Below are positions 54,590-63,729 of a DNA stretch of 64,000 nucleotides, piece after piece (positions within the stretch are counted from its first letter, which is position 1; the number at the start of each line of letters is the position of its first letter). Below the pieces are notes generated by a model. It saw nothing but the letters and a program-made list of their open reading frames with translations, was not told the DNA's origin and did no database searches. Origin of the DNA: Micromonospora zingiberis. GTDB taxonomy: Bacteria > Actinomycetota > Actinomycetes > Mycobacteriales > Micromonosporaceae. Location of the stretch: NCBI RefSeq assembly GCF_004331455.1, contig NZ_SJJR01000010.1:186001-250000 (forward strand), written 5' to 3'. Position numbers and translations under genes: made by a program.

Positions 54590-54700
54590 ATGGCCGCCGT
54601 GCCGGCGGTCGTGCAGCCGGGAGGTCGGGCAGTGAGCGAGCGAACCATCGGCGCGGTGCGGTGGCGCCACCTGGTGGCGCGGAACGGAGTGCCGGCATGA
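54590..54700 (+). CDS. Coupled micro-ORF upstream of a conserved hypothetical gene
   Basis: Starts MAAVPAVVQPGGRA and continues through an internal VSER to end at a TGA that overlaps the ATG of the next gene (ATGA). The shorter form from the GTG at 54632 has AGG upstream and begins VSERTIGAVRW. It contains the hairpin gtggcgccac/ctggtggcgc. Comparable with the iron-operon micro-ORFs; the upstream coupling partner is absent here. Confidence 0.45.
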   Translation: MAAVPAVVQPGGRAVSERTIGAVRWRHLVARNGVPA

Positions 54701-55512
54701 GCGAGCGAAGCGCTGACGGCGACCAGGGCGCCGGCGACGGTGAACTGGGTACGACGATCGCCGCGCTGACCGCCGACGAGATCGAGCCCGCCAAGCGCCG
54801 CCAGTTGCTCGGTCGACTGGTCCGGCAGGCCCGGGCCCGTGGGGTGGGCGGCCTGTTCAAACCGAAGACGGCGCTGCGCTGGATGGTCGACCTGGTCGCC
54901 GAGATCGCCCCACACGTGCCGATCCGTGACCTGGCCACCCTGCGCCGGCACTTCCCCGGTCTGGACGACGAGGCGCTGGCCGACCGGCTGGTGCGCAACG
55001 CCTCCCGGGCGACCGCGGGTGTCGGTGCGGCCGGTGGAGGGGCCTCCGCGGTCCAGTGGACCGTCACACCGAGCCTGCTCTCCGCGCCGGTGCTGCTCGC
55101 GGCCGAGACGGTCGCCGTGGTGGCCATCGAGCTGAAGCTGACCGGGGAACTGCACGAGGTCTACCGGGCGCCGCTGCCGGCCAGCGGTACGCAGCGCGCC
55201 GTCGCGCTGGTGCAGGCCTGGGCCAGCCAGCGTGGGGTCAACCCGATGATGCCCGGCGTGGGCGTGGGTGCCGTGCTCGGCACGGCCGCCCGCCGTGAGT
55301 TGCGGGACACCCTGCTCAAGCGCTTCGGCCGGAACCTGACCACGCTGGGGCCGCTGCTCACCGGTGCCGCGGTGGCGAGCTACCTGAACCGGCGGGCCAC
55401 CCGTACCCTGGCCGACCAGCTTCGTACCGACCTGCGCCGGCAGCGGCGCTCCCTGCCCGGCGTACCGCCGCCCACCCTGCCCGGCCCTCCGCCCGCGCTG
55501 CCCGGAGCCTGA
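54697..55512 (+). CDS. Conserved actinobacterial protein, EcsC-like features
   Basis: A 271-aa protein of uncertain function. The middle has LLAAETVAVVAIELKLTGELHEVY, a hydrophobic helix region, and the C-terminus has VLGTAARRELRDTLLKRFGRNLTTLGPLLTGAAVASYLNRRATRTLAD, which resembles EcsC-family proteins. The N-terminus MSERSADGDQGAGDG belongs to the repeat-derived start module. The C-terminal 25 residues are Pro-rich. Confidence 0.65.
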   Translation: MSERSADGDQGAGDGELGTTIAALTADEIEPAKRRQLLGRLVRQARARGVGGLFKPKTALRWMVDLVAEIAPHVPIRDLATLRRHFPGLDDEALADRLVRNASRATAGVGAAGGGASAVQWTVTPSLLSAPVLLAAETVAVVAIELKLTGELHEVYRAPLPASGTQRAVALVQAWASQRGVNPMMPGVGVGAVLGTAARRELRDTLLKRFGRNLTTLGPLLTGAAVASYLNRRATRTLADQLRTDLRRQRRSLPGVPPPTLPGPPPALPGA

Positions 55513-55563
55513 TCGCCGGCCGACGTACGGCAGCCCGGGTCGGTCGAGCAGCCGGTGGGATGG

Positions 55564-56055
55564 TCAGCGGGCGGCGTCGCGGGCCGCCAGCAGCGCCTCG
55601 GCCAGCTCGACCGGGTGGCGGGTGCTGACCACCCAGAACGGGGTGGGGTCGGCCGGATCGTCGAGAACCACCTGAACCGCGCCGGAGACCCACGGCCGTT
55701 GGACGACGAAGGCCAGCGGGTCCGCCCCGACGCCGAGCACCTCACGGCGTCCGTCGGCGTCCAGCGCGATGACATCGGCGACGAAGTGCGCCGGCAGTCG
55801 AGCGTCGTCGACCCGTAGTTCGCCGTCGGTCACCGCGATCCTGATCCGACCCAGCCAGGCCAGGCCGGCGACCGTGGCCGGCAGCAGCACCGCGAACGGC
55901 AGCCAGGCTCGTACGCCGTCCCCGCCCATCCACACCTCCAGGGCGAGCAGGGCGGCGGAGGCCAGCCCGGCGAGCCACAGCCACCAGGGCAGGCGGAGCC
56001 GTTCGGCGTACGCCGGGGCAGCCGTGGTGGGGGTACGGGACGGTGACGCGCTCAC
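55564..56055 (-). CDS. DUF3093 membrane protein
   Basis: A 163-aa protein. After YAERLRLPWWLWL comes a pair of membrane helices (about 24-68) and a soluble beta-rich domain with GELRVDDARLPAHFV and a C-terminal WVVSTRHPVELAEALLAAR. It is divergent from dut, the order also found in mycobacteria (Rv2698/Rv2697c). The function is not known. Confidence 0.87.
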   Translation of the reverse strand: MSASPSRTPTTAAPAYAERLRLPWWLWLAGLASAALLALEVWMGGDGVRAWLPFAVLLPATVAGLAWLGRIRIAVTDGELRVDDARLPAHFVADVIALDADGRREVLGVGADPLAFVVQRPWVSGAVQVVLDDPADPTPFWVVSTRHPVELAEALLAARDAAR

Positions 56056-56140
56056 TCGTGCCAGGGTACGGCGCCCAACCGCCGGGGTACCGGGCAGGAT
56101 GGCAGGGTCACCCCAGCACGACAGACGAAAGAGGGGAACC

Positions 56141-56671
56141 GTGACCGACGTGGTGCCCGTGCCGGTTCGGCAGCTCGACCCCGAGCTGCCGCTGCCGGCG
56201 TACACCCATCCCGGTGACGCCGGTGCCGATCTGGTGGCGGCCACCGACGTCGAGTTGCCGCCCGGCGGTCGGGCGCTGGTGCCGACCGGCGTGGCGCTCG
56301 CGCTGCCCGAGGGATACGTGGGCCTGGTCCACCCCCGATCGGGGCTAGCGGCCAGACTCGGCGTGACGGTGCTCAACGCGCCCGGTACGGTCGACGCCGG
56401 CTACCGGGGTGAGATCCTGGTCAACCTGATCAACCATGATCGGGCGGTGCCAGTGAAGATCTCCCGGGGCGACCGGATCGCACAACTCGTTGTGCAACGG
56501 GTGGAACGGGCGGCCTTCCAGCCGGTGGCCGAGCTGCCCGCGTCCGGACGGGGTAGCGGCGGGCACGGGTCGACCGGCGGGCACGCCGGTCTCGTACCGC
56601 CGCCGGCGACCGACGGCGCGGACGGAAGAGATGGCACGGTGAGTGCGAACAGCGGAGGGTGGACGCAGTGA
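56141..56671 (+). CDS. dut: Deoxyuridine 5'-triphosphate nucleotidohydrolase
   Basis: A 176-aa trimeric dUTPase producing dUMP for thymidylate synthesis and keeping uracil out of DNA. Motifs in order: HPGDAGADL, HPRSGLAA, NAPGTVDAGYRGEI and DRIAQLVVQRV, with a motif V-like RGSGGHGSTG followed by an extra C-terminal tail of about 30 residues. GTG start with GAGGGGAAC upstream. The stop overlaps the DUF3710 start. Confidence 0.95.
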   Translation: MTDVVPVPVRQLDPELPLPAYTHPGDAGADLVAATDVELPPGGRALVPTGVALALPEGYVGLVHPRSGLAARLGVTVLNAPGTVDAGYRGEILVNLINHDRAVPVKISRGDRIAQLVVQRVERAAFQPVAELPASGRGSGGHGSTGGHAGLVPPPATDGADGRDGTVSANSGGWTQ

Positions 56672-57345
56672 TCTTCTCCCGGAAGCGGGCCACGGGACGG
56701 CACGCCCGAGACGAGCGGACCGTCGAGGTGGCCGAGACCGCCGAGGCGGCCTCGGTCGAGCCGGCACGTGGGCCGTACGACGTCACCGAGGCACCCGCTG
56801 GGGTGCAGCGACTCGACCTGGGCAGCTTGCAGATCCCGGCGGTGCCCGACGTCGAGGTGCGGGTGCAGGCCGACCAGCAGGGCGTGATCCAGCAGGTCGT
56901 CCTGGTGCACGGGCAGAGCGCCCTGCAACTCGGCGTTTTCGCCGCGCCGCGTAGCGAGGGAATCTGGGACGAGGTGCGCGAGGAGATCCGCCAGTCGCTG
57001 TTCAACGACGGCGCCGCCGCGCAGGAGGTCGTCGGCGAGTACGGCACCGAGTTGCGTGCCCGGGTGCGGACCGAGGACGGCCTGACCGATCTGCGGTTCG
57101 TCGGCGTCGACGGGCCGCGCTGGATGGTCCGCGCGGTGTACCAGGGCGAGGCCGCGAGCACCCCGACGGCGGCCGGGCCGCTGGCCCAGTGCCTGGACGG
57201 GCTGGTCGTGGATCGCGGGCTGGAGGCCAAGCCGGTACGTGAGCCGTTGCCGCTGCGGCTGCCGCGCGAGGCGGCCGATCAGGCCGATCAGGCCGGTGAC
57301 CAGGCCAGCCCGGCGGATGCCGCGCCGGCTCCCGGCGCACGCTGA
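56668..57345 (+). CDS. DUF3710 protein
   Basis: A 225-aa protein starting VIFSRKRATGRHARDE. The conserved core (about 40-190) has GPYDVTEAP, RLDLGSLQIPAVPDVEVRVQ, WDEVREEIRQSL and RFVGVDGPRWMVRAVY. The GTG overlaps the dut stop (GTGA), with GGAGGG 8 bases upstream; GTG at 56659 is an alternative. Its place after dut is conserved in actinobacteria (Rv2696c). Function unknown. Confidence 0.85.
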   Translation: MIFSRKRATGRHARDERTVEVAETAEAASVEPARGPYDVTEAPAGVQRLDLGSLQIPAVPDVEVRVQADQQGVIQQVVLVHGQSALQLGVFAAPRSEGIWDEVREEIRQSLFNDGAAAQEVVGEYGTELRARVRTEDGLTDLRFVGVDGPRWMVRAVYQGEAASTPTAAGPLAQCLDGLVVDRGLEAKPVREPLPLRLPREAADQADQAGDQASPADAAPAPGAR

Positions 57346-57583
57346 GGCGGGCCGGTCAGGCGGCCACCGCGCCGCCCCCGGCGTGCTGGGGCAGCGGCGT
57401 ACGGGGAATTCCCGGGCCGCGCGTCGGCGCCGCCGGGGCGGCTCCCCGCCGCGTCCGGCCGCACCTCGCGAACATCGGGACGGCCCTGCCTGGGGCGTAC
57501 GCTGGCGGGAGCCGTTCCGAAGTCGTCGCAGCGGCGGGGCGCCGGCGTCAGCCGGCCGGTGTGGAGAGGGTGACGCGGAGGTC

Positions 57584-57964
57584 ATGACCACCGACGAGGG
57601 TCGGGGTTCGCTGCGGCGGATGCTGCACCGGCTCACCGCGAGCGAGGCCGAGATCGAGGCCCAGCAACTGCGGCAGGAGAGCGCCCGGTGCGGCGGTGTG
57701 CCGGTGACGCAGTGCGCCCGAGGGCAGGTGGTCTCGGTCGCCGGGCGGCTGCGTACCGTCGTCTACACGCCGCGGACCAACCAGCCGGCGCTGGAGGCGG
57801 ACCTCTACGACGGCAGTGACGTCGTCACGTTGGTCTGGCTCGGCCGGCGGCACATCATCGGCATCGAGCCGGGGCGGCACCTGACCGCGCGGGGGCGGGT
57901 CGCGCTGCGGGACGACCGTAAGGTGATCTACAACCCGTACTACGAGTTGGAGCCATCGACGTGA
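57584..57964 (+). CDS. OB-fold nucleic-acid-binding domain protein
   Basis: A 126-aa protein with an N-terminal helix (RRMLHRLTASEAEIEAQQL) and an OB-fold resembling the RecG wedge or tRNA anti-codon domain (GQVVSVAGRLRTVVYTPRTNQPALEADLYDGSDVVTLVWLGRR). Corresponds to mycobacterial Rv2694c by position. The preceding 238 bases, after the DUF3710 gene, show no gene or clear signal beyond a GCGGAGG Shine-Dalgarno. Confidence 0.82.
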   Translation: MTTDEGRGSLRRMLHRLTASEAEIEAQQLRQESARCGGVPVTQCARGQVVSVAGRLRTVVYTPRTNQPALEADLYDGSDVVTLVWLGRRHIIGIEPGRHLTARGRVALRDDRKVIYNPYYELEPST

Positions 57965-58040
57965 AGCTGCGGGCCGGGCGGATGAGAGACTGTCCGGAAT
58001 CCCGGGCGCGACAGCCCCGACGGTTTCGGAGAGGCGGGCG

Positions 58041-58724
58041 ATGACCACCGGACAGCATCCGGGCACCCAACCGGACACCGGGCCGGCCGACGAGGAGCGC
58101 CTGCCCACCGTCGCCGAGCAGATGGCCGACCAACTCGGCGGCTGGCGGGGGCTGGTGGAGTCCAGCATCCCGGTGGTGGTCTTCGTGGTCGTCAACATCC
58201 TCGGCGAGTTGCGGCCGGCGGTGATCGCCTCGGTCGGCGTGGCAGTGCTCATCGGTGCGTTGCGGCTGGCCCAGCGCCGGCCGGTGCGGCACGCCGTCAA
58301 CGGGCTGTTCGGCATCGCCATCGGTGCCGCCATTGCCTGGCGTACCGGCGAGGCCCGTGACTTCTACCTACCCGGCATCCTCTACGGCATCGGCTACGGG
58401 CTGGCCCTGCTGCTCTCCGCGGTGATCCGCCAGCCGCTGGTCGGCTGGCTCTGGTCGGTGTTGGTGGCCAAGGGCAGCTCGGCGTGGCGCGACGACCCGA
58501 AACTGGTCCGGACCTTCACCGGGCTGACCGTGCTGTGGGGTGTGGTCTGGCTGGCCAAGGTCGGCGTGCAGGGTGCGCTCTACCTCGCCGAGCAGGACAC
58601 CGCGCTCGGGGTGGCCCGCCTGGCGTTGGGTTACCCGCCGTACGTCCTGCTGTTGTTGATCACGGTGTGGACGGTACGCCGGGTCACCCGGGAATCCGAG
58701 CCGACGCCGCTGCCCGGCGGCTGA
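58041..58724 (+). CDS. DUF3159 membrane protein
   Basis: A 227-aa protein with about five or six predicted membrane helices after the signature VAEQMADQLGGWRGLVESSIPVVVFVVVN. It also contains NGLFGIAIGAAIAWRTGEARDFYLPGI and WRDDPKLVRTFTGLTVLWG. It matches Rv2693c by context. Function unknown; it lies beside the K+ regulators ceoC/ceoB. Confidence 0.87.
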   Translation: MTTGQHPGTQPDTGPADEERLPTVAEQMADQLGGWRGLVESSIPVVVFVVVNILGELRPAVIASVGVAVLIGALRLAQRRPVRHAVNGLFGIAIGAAIAWRTGEARDFYLPGILYGIGYGLALLLSAVIRQPLVGWLWSVLVAKGSSAWRDDPKLVRTFTGLTVLWGVVWLAKVGVQGALYLAEQDTALGVARLALGYPPYVLLLLITVWTVRRVTRESEPTPLPGG

Positions 58725-58764
58725 CCGGCCGATCACCCTGGCCGGTGCCGCCCGGCACCGGCGT

Positions 58765-59454
58765 TCAGCGTGACTCGCGGGTGCGCTCGACGCTGTCCGG
58801 ACCGAGCACCACCGCGCGGACCGCGTCCTCCACCTCGGCCGTGCAGACGAAGATCAACTCATCGCCCGCCTCGATCGGGTCGTCCGGGCTGGGCACCAGC
58901 ACCCGCTTGCCGCGCAGGATCGCCACCAGCGCGGCGTCGCGCGGCAGCGGCACCGAACGCAGCGGCTGCCCGACGTGCGGCGCGGTCGGCGGCAACGTGA
59001 TCTCGACCAGGTTCGCCTCGCCCTGCCGGAACGTCATCAGCCGGACCAGGTCGCCCACCGTCACGGCCTCCTCGACCAGGGCGGCCATCACGCGCGGCTT
59101 GCTGACCGCGACGTCCACGCCCCACTGCTCGGTGAAGAGCCACTCGTTCTCGGCCCGGTTGATCCGGGCGACCACCCGGGGCACCGCGAACTCGGTCTTG
59201 GCCAGCAGCGAGACCACCAGGTTGGCCTTGTCGTCGCCGGTGGCCGCGACCACCACGTCGCAGCCGGCCAGGTCGGCCTCCTCCAGGCTGGTCAGCTCGC
59301 AGGCGTCGGCGAGCACCCACTGTGCGTCCGGTACCCGTTCCGGCCGCAGCATCCGGGGCTGCCGTTCGATCAGCATCACCTGGTGGCCGTTCTCGATCAG
59401 CTCCTGGGCGATCGAGCGGCCCACGTTGCCCGCACCGGCGATGGCGACCCGCAT
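58765..59454 (-). CDS. ceoC: TrkA-type potassium uptake regulator CeoC
   Basis: A 229-aa cytosolic regulator. An RCK-N Rossmann domain (MRVAIAGAGNVGRSIAQELIENGH, GXGXXG) binds NAD(H), and RCK-C (about 140-225) follows. Paired with CeoB to control a potassium transporter. The ATG was chosen since GGAGGG is 8 bases upstream; a GTG 6 bases earlier overlaps the ceoB stop. Confidence 0.9.
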   Translation of the reverse strand: MRVAIAGAGNVGRSIAQELIENGHQVMLIERQPRMLRPERVPDAQWVLADACELTSLEEADLAGCDVVVAATGDDKANLVVSLLAKTEFAVPRVVARINRAENEWLFTEQWGVDVAVSKPRVMAALVEEAVTVGDLVRLMTFRQGEANLVEITLPPTAPHVGQPLRSVPLPRDAALVAILRGKRVLVPSPDDPIEAGDELIFVCTAEVEDAVRAVVLGPDSVERTRESR

Positions 59455-59456
59455 GA

Positions 59457-60119
59457 TCACTGCCCTCCGTCCGGCGCCGCCGCGACCGTGGTGACCGTGG
59501 CCACCATGTCGTCGGTGACCAGCATGAAGATCTGGTCACCCTCCTGCACCACGCTGGAGCCGGTGGGCAGCGTGCCGATGCCGAAGCGCATCAGGTAGGC
59601 CACCCGGGCCCCGGTGGCCTGCTCCAGGCGGTGCACCCGGTGCCCGATCCAGTCCTTGTGCACCGGCACCTCGATGATCGACACCGTGCTGGTCGGGTCG
59701 CGGAAGATCTCCACGTTGCCCTCGGGCAGCAGGTGCCGCAGCATGCGGTCGGCGGTCCAGCGCACGGTCGCCACGGTGGGGATGCCCAGCCGCTCGTAGA
59801 CCTGGGCCCGGCGCTGGTCGTAGATGCGGGCCGCCACCCGGGACACCCCGAACGTCTCCCGGGCCAGCCGGGCCGAGATGATGTTGGAGTTGTCGCCGCT
59901 GGAGACGGCGGCGAAGGCGTCGGCCCGTTCGATGCCGGCCTGGCGGAGCACGTCACCGTCGAAACCGGCCCCGGTGACGGTGGTCCCGGCGAATTCGGGC
60001 CGCAGCCGGCGGAACGCGTCGGCATCCTGGTCGATCACCGCCACCGAGTGCCCTCGGGATTCCAGGCTGTGGGCCAGGGTCGAGCCGACCCGGCCACATC
60101 CCATGATCACGATATGCAC
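59457..60119 (-). CDS. ceoB: TrkA-type potassium uptake regulator CeoB
   Basis: A 220-aa RCK protein. MHIVIMGCGRVGSTLAHSLESRGH is the nucleotide-binding loop, and the RCK-C domain (about 135-215) contains SIIEVPVHKDWIGHRVHRLE. First gene of the ceoBC operon, translated from a GTG with GGGAGG upstream. Divergent from the permease gene, which may be the transport partner. Confidence 0.9.
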   Translation of the reverse strand: MHIVIMGCGRVGSTLAHSLESRGHSVAVIDQDADAFRRLRPEFAGTTVTGAGFDGDVLRQAGIERADAFAAVSSGDNSNIISARLARETFGVSRVAARIYDQRRAQVYERLGIPTVATVRWTADRMLRHLLPEGNVEIFRDPTSTVSIIEVPVHKDWIGHRVHRLEQATGARVAYLMRFGIGTLPTGSSVVQEGDQIFMLVTDDMVATVTTVAAAPDGGQ

Positions 60120-60273
60120 GCCGCCCTCCCAAGGTGCGCTCGTCACCGCGAGCCTGCCACGTCGTGACGTCAGGCGGGGACCGACGCTACTCCGCTCACG
60201 TTCGGCGCCCGCACCGACCTCGGTACGGTCCGGGACGACGGGGGTGCGGGGCACGGTCGTACGCTTGACGACC

Positions 60274-62343
60274 GTGGCCCGAACCCTGCTGAAGCGGCTG
60301 CTCGTCGGTCGACCGTTCCGGTCCGACCGGCTCAAGCACACCCTCCTGCCGAAGCGCATCGCCCTGCCCGTCTTCGCCTCGGACGCGCTCTCCAGCGTCG
60401 CGTACGCACCGGACGAGATCCTGCTGATGCTCTCCATCGCGGGTGCCTCGGCCTTCGTCTTCTCGCCGTGGGTGGCGCTCGCGGTCGTCGTGGTGATGCT
60501 GACCGTGGTGGCCAGCTACCGGCAGAACGTGCACGCCTACCCCTCCGGCGGCGGCGACTACGAGGTGGCCACGGTCAACCTGGGCCCCCGCGCCGGCGTC
60601 GGGGTGGCCAGCGCGCTGCTGGTCGACTACGTGCTGACGGTCGCCGTGTCGGTCTCCTCCGGGGTGGCCAACCTCGGCTCGGTGATCCCCTTCGTGGCCA
60701 CCCACAAGGTGCTGATCGCGGTCAGCGCGGTGGTCCTGCTCACCGCGGTCAACCTGCGCGGGTTGAAGGAGGCGGGCAGCGCCTTCGCCATCCCCACCTA
60801 CGGCTTCATGATCGTCATCATCGGGATGATCCTCACCGGGCTGGTCCGGATCGTGGTGCTCGGCGAGGACCTGCGCGCCCCCAGCGCCGACCTCGTGATC
60901 GCCGCCGAATGGCACGACACCACCGGCTGGGCCATGGCGTTCCTGCTGTTGCGCAGCTTCTCGTCCGGCTGCGCCGCGCTCACCGGCGTGGAGGCGATCT
61001 CCAACGGGGTGCCCGCGTTCAAGGCGCCCAAGAGCCGCAACGCCGCGACCACCCTGCTGATGCTCGGCCTGGTAGCGGTCACCATGCTGGTCGGCATCGT
61101 CTGGCTGGCCCGGCTCACCGGGTTGCAGTTCGTCGAGGACCCGGGCCACCAGATCGTCTCCGGCCCCGATGGGTACGTGCAGAAGACCGTCACCGCGCAG
61201 CTCGGCGAGACGATCTTCGGATCCGGCTCGGTGCTGCTGTTCGTGGTCGTCGGGATGACCGCCACGATCCTGTTCGTGGCCGCCAACACGGCCTTCACCG
61301 GCTTCCCGGTCCTCGGCTCGATCCTCGCCCAGGACCGCTACCTGCCCCGGCAGCTGCACACCCGGGGCGACCGGCTGGCCTTCTCCAACGGCATCCTCTT
61401 CCTGGCCGCCTTCGCGATCGTGCTGATCGTCGGGTTCCAGGCCGAGGTGACCAAACTGATCCAGCTCTACATCGTTGGCGTCTTCGTCTCGTTCACCCTC
61501 TCCCAGGCCGGGATGATCCGGCACTGGAACCGGCACCTGCGTACCGAGCGGGATCCGCAGGTGCGTCGGCGGATGCTCCGGTCCCGGGCGATCAACGCCT
61601 TCGGCATGGCGATGACCGGCGCGGTGCTGGTCATCGTGCTGATCACCAAGTTCCTGCTGGGCGCCTGGATCGCCATCGTCGCGATGGGCGTGATCTACCT
61701 GCTGATGCTGGCCATCCGCCGGCACTACGACCGGGTCGCCATCGAACTCGCCCCCGACGACGGCCGCCCGGTGCTGCCGGCCCGTAACCACGCGATCGTG
61801 CTGGTCAGCAAGCTGCACCAGCCGACCCTGCGGGCCGTGGCGTACGCCCAGGCCACCCGGCCGGACACGCTCACCGCGGTGACCGTGAACGTGGACGACC
61901 TCGACACCCGGCAGTTGCAGACCGAATGGGAACGCCGGGACGTGCCGATTCCGCTGACCGTGATCGACTCGCCGTACCGGGAGATCACCCGCCCGATCCT
62001 GAACTACGTGTCCAGGGTCCGCCGGGACTCGCCGCGCGACGTGGTCACGGTCTTCATCCCCGAGTACGTTGTCGGGCGCTGGTGGGAGAACCTGTTGCAC
62101 AACCAGAGCGCCCTGCGGCTGAAGGGCCGGCTGTTGTTCGAGCCGGGTGTGATGGTCACCAGCGTGCCGTGGCAACTCGCCTCGACCGCCACCAAGAACC
62201 TCGACCGGATGGACGCCACGTTGGGCCGGGGGCCGGCCCGGGGTCCCCGGGCGGTACCCCGCAGCACCCTCCCACCGAGCGCCCCGCCGGTGGATCCCGC
62301 GCCGTCCGGTCCGGGCCGACAGTCGAACGGAGAGACGCGGTGA
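60274..62343 (+). CDS. APC superfamily permease (KimA/YdaO-like)
   Basis: A 689-aa transporter. LPVFASDALSSVAYAPDEILLML and YPSGGGDYEVATVNLGPRAGV open a 12-helix APC domain (about 30-480), followed by a cytoplasmic domain of about 190 residues (ARNHAIVLVSKLHQPTLRAVAYA). This layout and N-terminal motif resemble KimA-type potassium importers more than amino-acid permeases. The neighbouring ceoB/ceoC genes support a potassium role. Substrate is inference. The GTG start has no obvious Shine-Dalgarno; translation may be leaderless. The stop overlaps the next start. Confidence 0.83.
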   Translation: MARTLLKRLLVGRPFRSDRLKHTLLPKRIALPVFASDALSSVAYAPDEILLMLSIAGASAFVFSPWVALAVVVVMLTVVASYRQNVHAYPSGGGDYEVATVNLGPRAGVGVASALLVDYVLTVAVSVSSGVANLGSVIPFVATHKVLIAVSAVVLLTAVNLRGLKEAGSAFAIPTYGFMIVIIGMILTGLVRIVVLGEDLRAPSADLVIAAEWHDTTGWAMAFLLLRSFSSGCAALTGVEAISNGVPAFKAPKSRNAATTLLMLGLVAVTMLVGIVWLARLTGLQFVEDPGHQIVSGPDGYVQKTVTAQLGETIFGSGSVLLFVVVGMTATILFVAANTAFTGFPVLGSILAQDRYLPRQLHTRGDRLAFSNGILFLAAFAIVLIVGFQAEVTKLIQLYIVGVFVSFTLSQAGMIRHWNRHLRTERDPQVRRRMLRSRAINAFGMAMTGAVLVIVLITKFLLGAWIAIVAMGVIYLLMLAIRRHYDRVAIELAPDDGRPVLPARNHAIVLVSKLHQPTLRAVAYAQATRPDTLTAVTVNVDDLDTRQLQTEWERRDVPIPLTVIDSPYREITRPILNYVSRVRRDSPRDVVTVFIPEYVVGRWWENLLHNQSALRLKGRLLFEPGVMVTSVPWQLASTATKNLDRMDATLGRGPARGPRAVPRSTLPPSAPPVDPAPSGPGRQSNGETR

Positions 62344-63599
62344 ACCAGGTGAGCCTCCCGGTGGAGGAGCCCGACACGGCCGGTGGGCTGACCGAGGCCG
62401 AGCAGGTCGAGTTGACGGTGGCGGCGGTCGCCCCCGGCGGGCACTGCGTGGCCCGGGTGGACGGCCAGGTGGTCTTCGTCCGGCACGCGCTGCCCGGCGA
62501 GCGGGTGCTGGCCGAGGTCACCGAGGTACACCGGGCCTTCGTGCGGGCCGACGCGGTACGGGTGCTGGAAGCCGCACCGGACCGGGTCGAGCCACCCTGC
62601 CCGTACGCCCGGCCGGGGCGCTGTGGTGGCTGCGACCTGCAACACGTCGCTCCGGAGGCCCAGCTGCGCTGGAAGACCAGCGTGGTGCGCGAGCAGTTGA
62701 TCCGGCTCGGCGGCCTCGACGAGGCCGGGTGCGACGCGCTGGACGTCCGGGTCGAGGCGCTGCCCGGCGGCCCGCTCGGCTGGCGTTCCCGGGTCCGCTA
62801 CGCGGTGGACGCGGCGGGCCGGGCGGGGCTGCTCAAGCACCGCTCGCACGAGGTGGTGCCGGTCGACCGTTGCCTGATCGCCCACCCGGCCATCCAGGAG
62901 CTGCCGGTGCTCACCTCCCACAGCACCAGTTGGCCGGACGCCGACGCGGTGGAGGCGGTCGCCTCCACCGGCGGCGACGTGACGGTGACCGCTTCGACGG
63001 CGGGGCGTACCCGACTGGTCAGCGGCCCTGAGCGGGTCCAGGAGCGGGCCGGTGGCCGGGAGTGGATTCTGCCCGCCGGGTCGTTCTGGCAGGTCCATCC
63101 CGCCGCCGCGGACACCCTGGTCGACGCGGTGCTGGAGCTGACCGCTCCGCAGCCGGGGGAGCGGGCCTGGGACCTCTACGGGGGTGCCGGTCTGTTCGCC
63201 GCCGCGTTGGCCGACCGGGTCGGTGAGACCGGCCGGGTGACCCTGGTCGAGGCGGCCGGTGACGGCGTCGCGGCGGCCCGGGAGAACCTGCGTGACCTCG
63301 CTCAGGTGGAGGTGGTGGCGGCCCGGGTGGAGACGGCGCTGAATCGCCGCCGGATCACCGGCCCGGTCGACGTGGTGGTGCTCGACCCGCCGCGATCGGG
63401 TGCCGGAGCGCGGGTGGTGCGCGACCTGGTCGCCACCGGGCCACGGGCCGTGGCGTACGTGGCCTGCGACCCGGCTGCCTTCGCCCGGGACCTGCGGGTC
63501 TTCACCGATCTCGGCTGGCGGCTGGCGGCCCTGCGCGGATACGACCTGTTTCCGATGACCCAGCACGTGGAGCTGGTCGGGCTGCTGCTGCCGAGCTGA
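62340..63599 (+). CDS. Class I SAM-dependent RNA methyltransferase, TrmA/RlmD type
   Basis: A 419-aa m5U-type RNA methyltransferase. An N-terminal TRAM domain (about 20-78) precedes a [4Fe-4S] set Cys87, Cys95, Cys98 and Cys178 (CPYARPGRCGGC ... DRC). The Rossmann domain contains DLYGGAGLFAAAL, VVLDPPRSG and YVACDPAAFARDL; the catalytic Cys is in ACDP. Whether tRNA or rRNA is the substrate cannot be told. The GTG overlaps the permease stop (GTGA). Mycobacteria have Rv2689c at this place. Confidence 0.9.
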   Translation: MNQVSLPVEEPDTAGGLTEAEQVELTVAAVAPGGHCVARVDGQVVFVRHALPGERVLAEVTEVHRAFVRADAVRVLEAAPDRVEPPCPYARPGRCGGCDLQHVAPEAQLRWKTSVVREQLIRLGGLDEAGCDALDVRVEALPGGPLGWRSRVRYAVDAAGRAGLLKHRSHEVVPVDRCLIAHPAIQELPVLTSHSTSWPDADAVEAVASTGGDVTVTASTAGRTRLVSGPERVQERAGGREWILPAGSFWQVHPAAADTLVDAVLELTAPQPGERAWDLYGGAGLFAAALADRVGETGRVTLVEAAGDGVAAARENLRDLAQVEVVAARVETALNRRRITGPVDVVVLDPPRSGAGARVVRDLVATGPRAVAYVACDPAAFARDLRVFTDLGWRLAALRGYDLFPMTQHVELVGLLLPS

Positions 63600-63602
63600 A
63601 TG

Positions 63603-63656
63603 TTGGGAAGGGCCCCTTCCCTGCCGCAGGCGTCACGCAGGGGCCCTTCCCTGCGC
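63603..63656. repeat. Palindromic GGGCCC-type intergenic element (family D)
   Basis: Contains the near-palindrome gggaagggccccttccc, then two copies of ggcccCTTCCCTGC about 22 bases apart, giving hairpins of gcaggg/ccctgc. Lies directly after the methyltransferase stop and could terminate it. Confidence 0.7.
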
Positions 63657-63729
63657 TGACCTCCCGCTCAGCTGTCCCGGTGCGGTGACCGGGCTGCGAA
63701 GTGCGCGAGGGCCGATAGACTCTGCGGTC

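Noticed and set aside
57346..57583. Small gene between the DUF3710 and OB-fold genes
   Set aside because: Open frames here are Arg/Pro/Gly-only, lack a start with a Shine-Dalgarno, and show no domain.
60120..60273. Possible c-di-AMP (ydaO) riboswitch before the KimA-like permease
   Set aside because: The gap is only 154 bases and too GC-rich, without the conserved elements I would expect.
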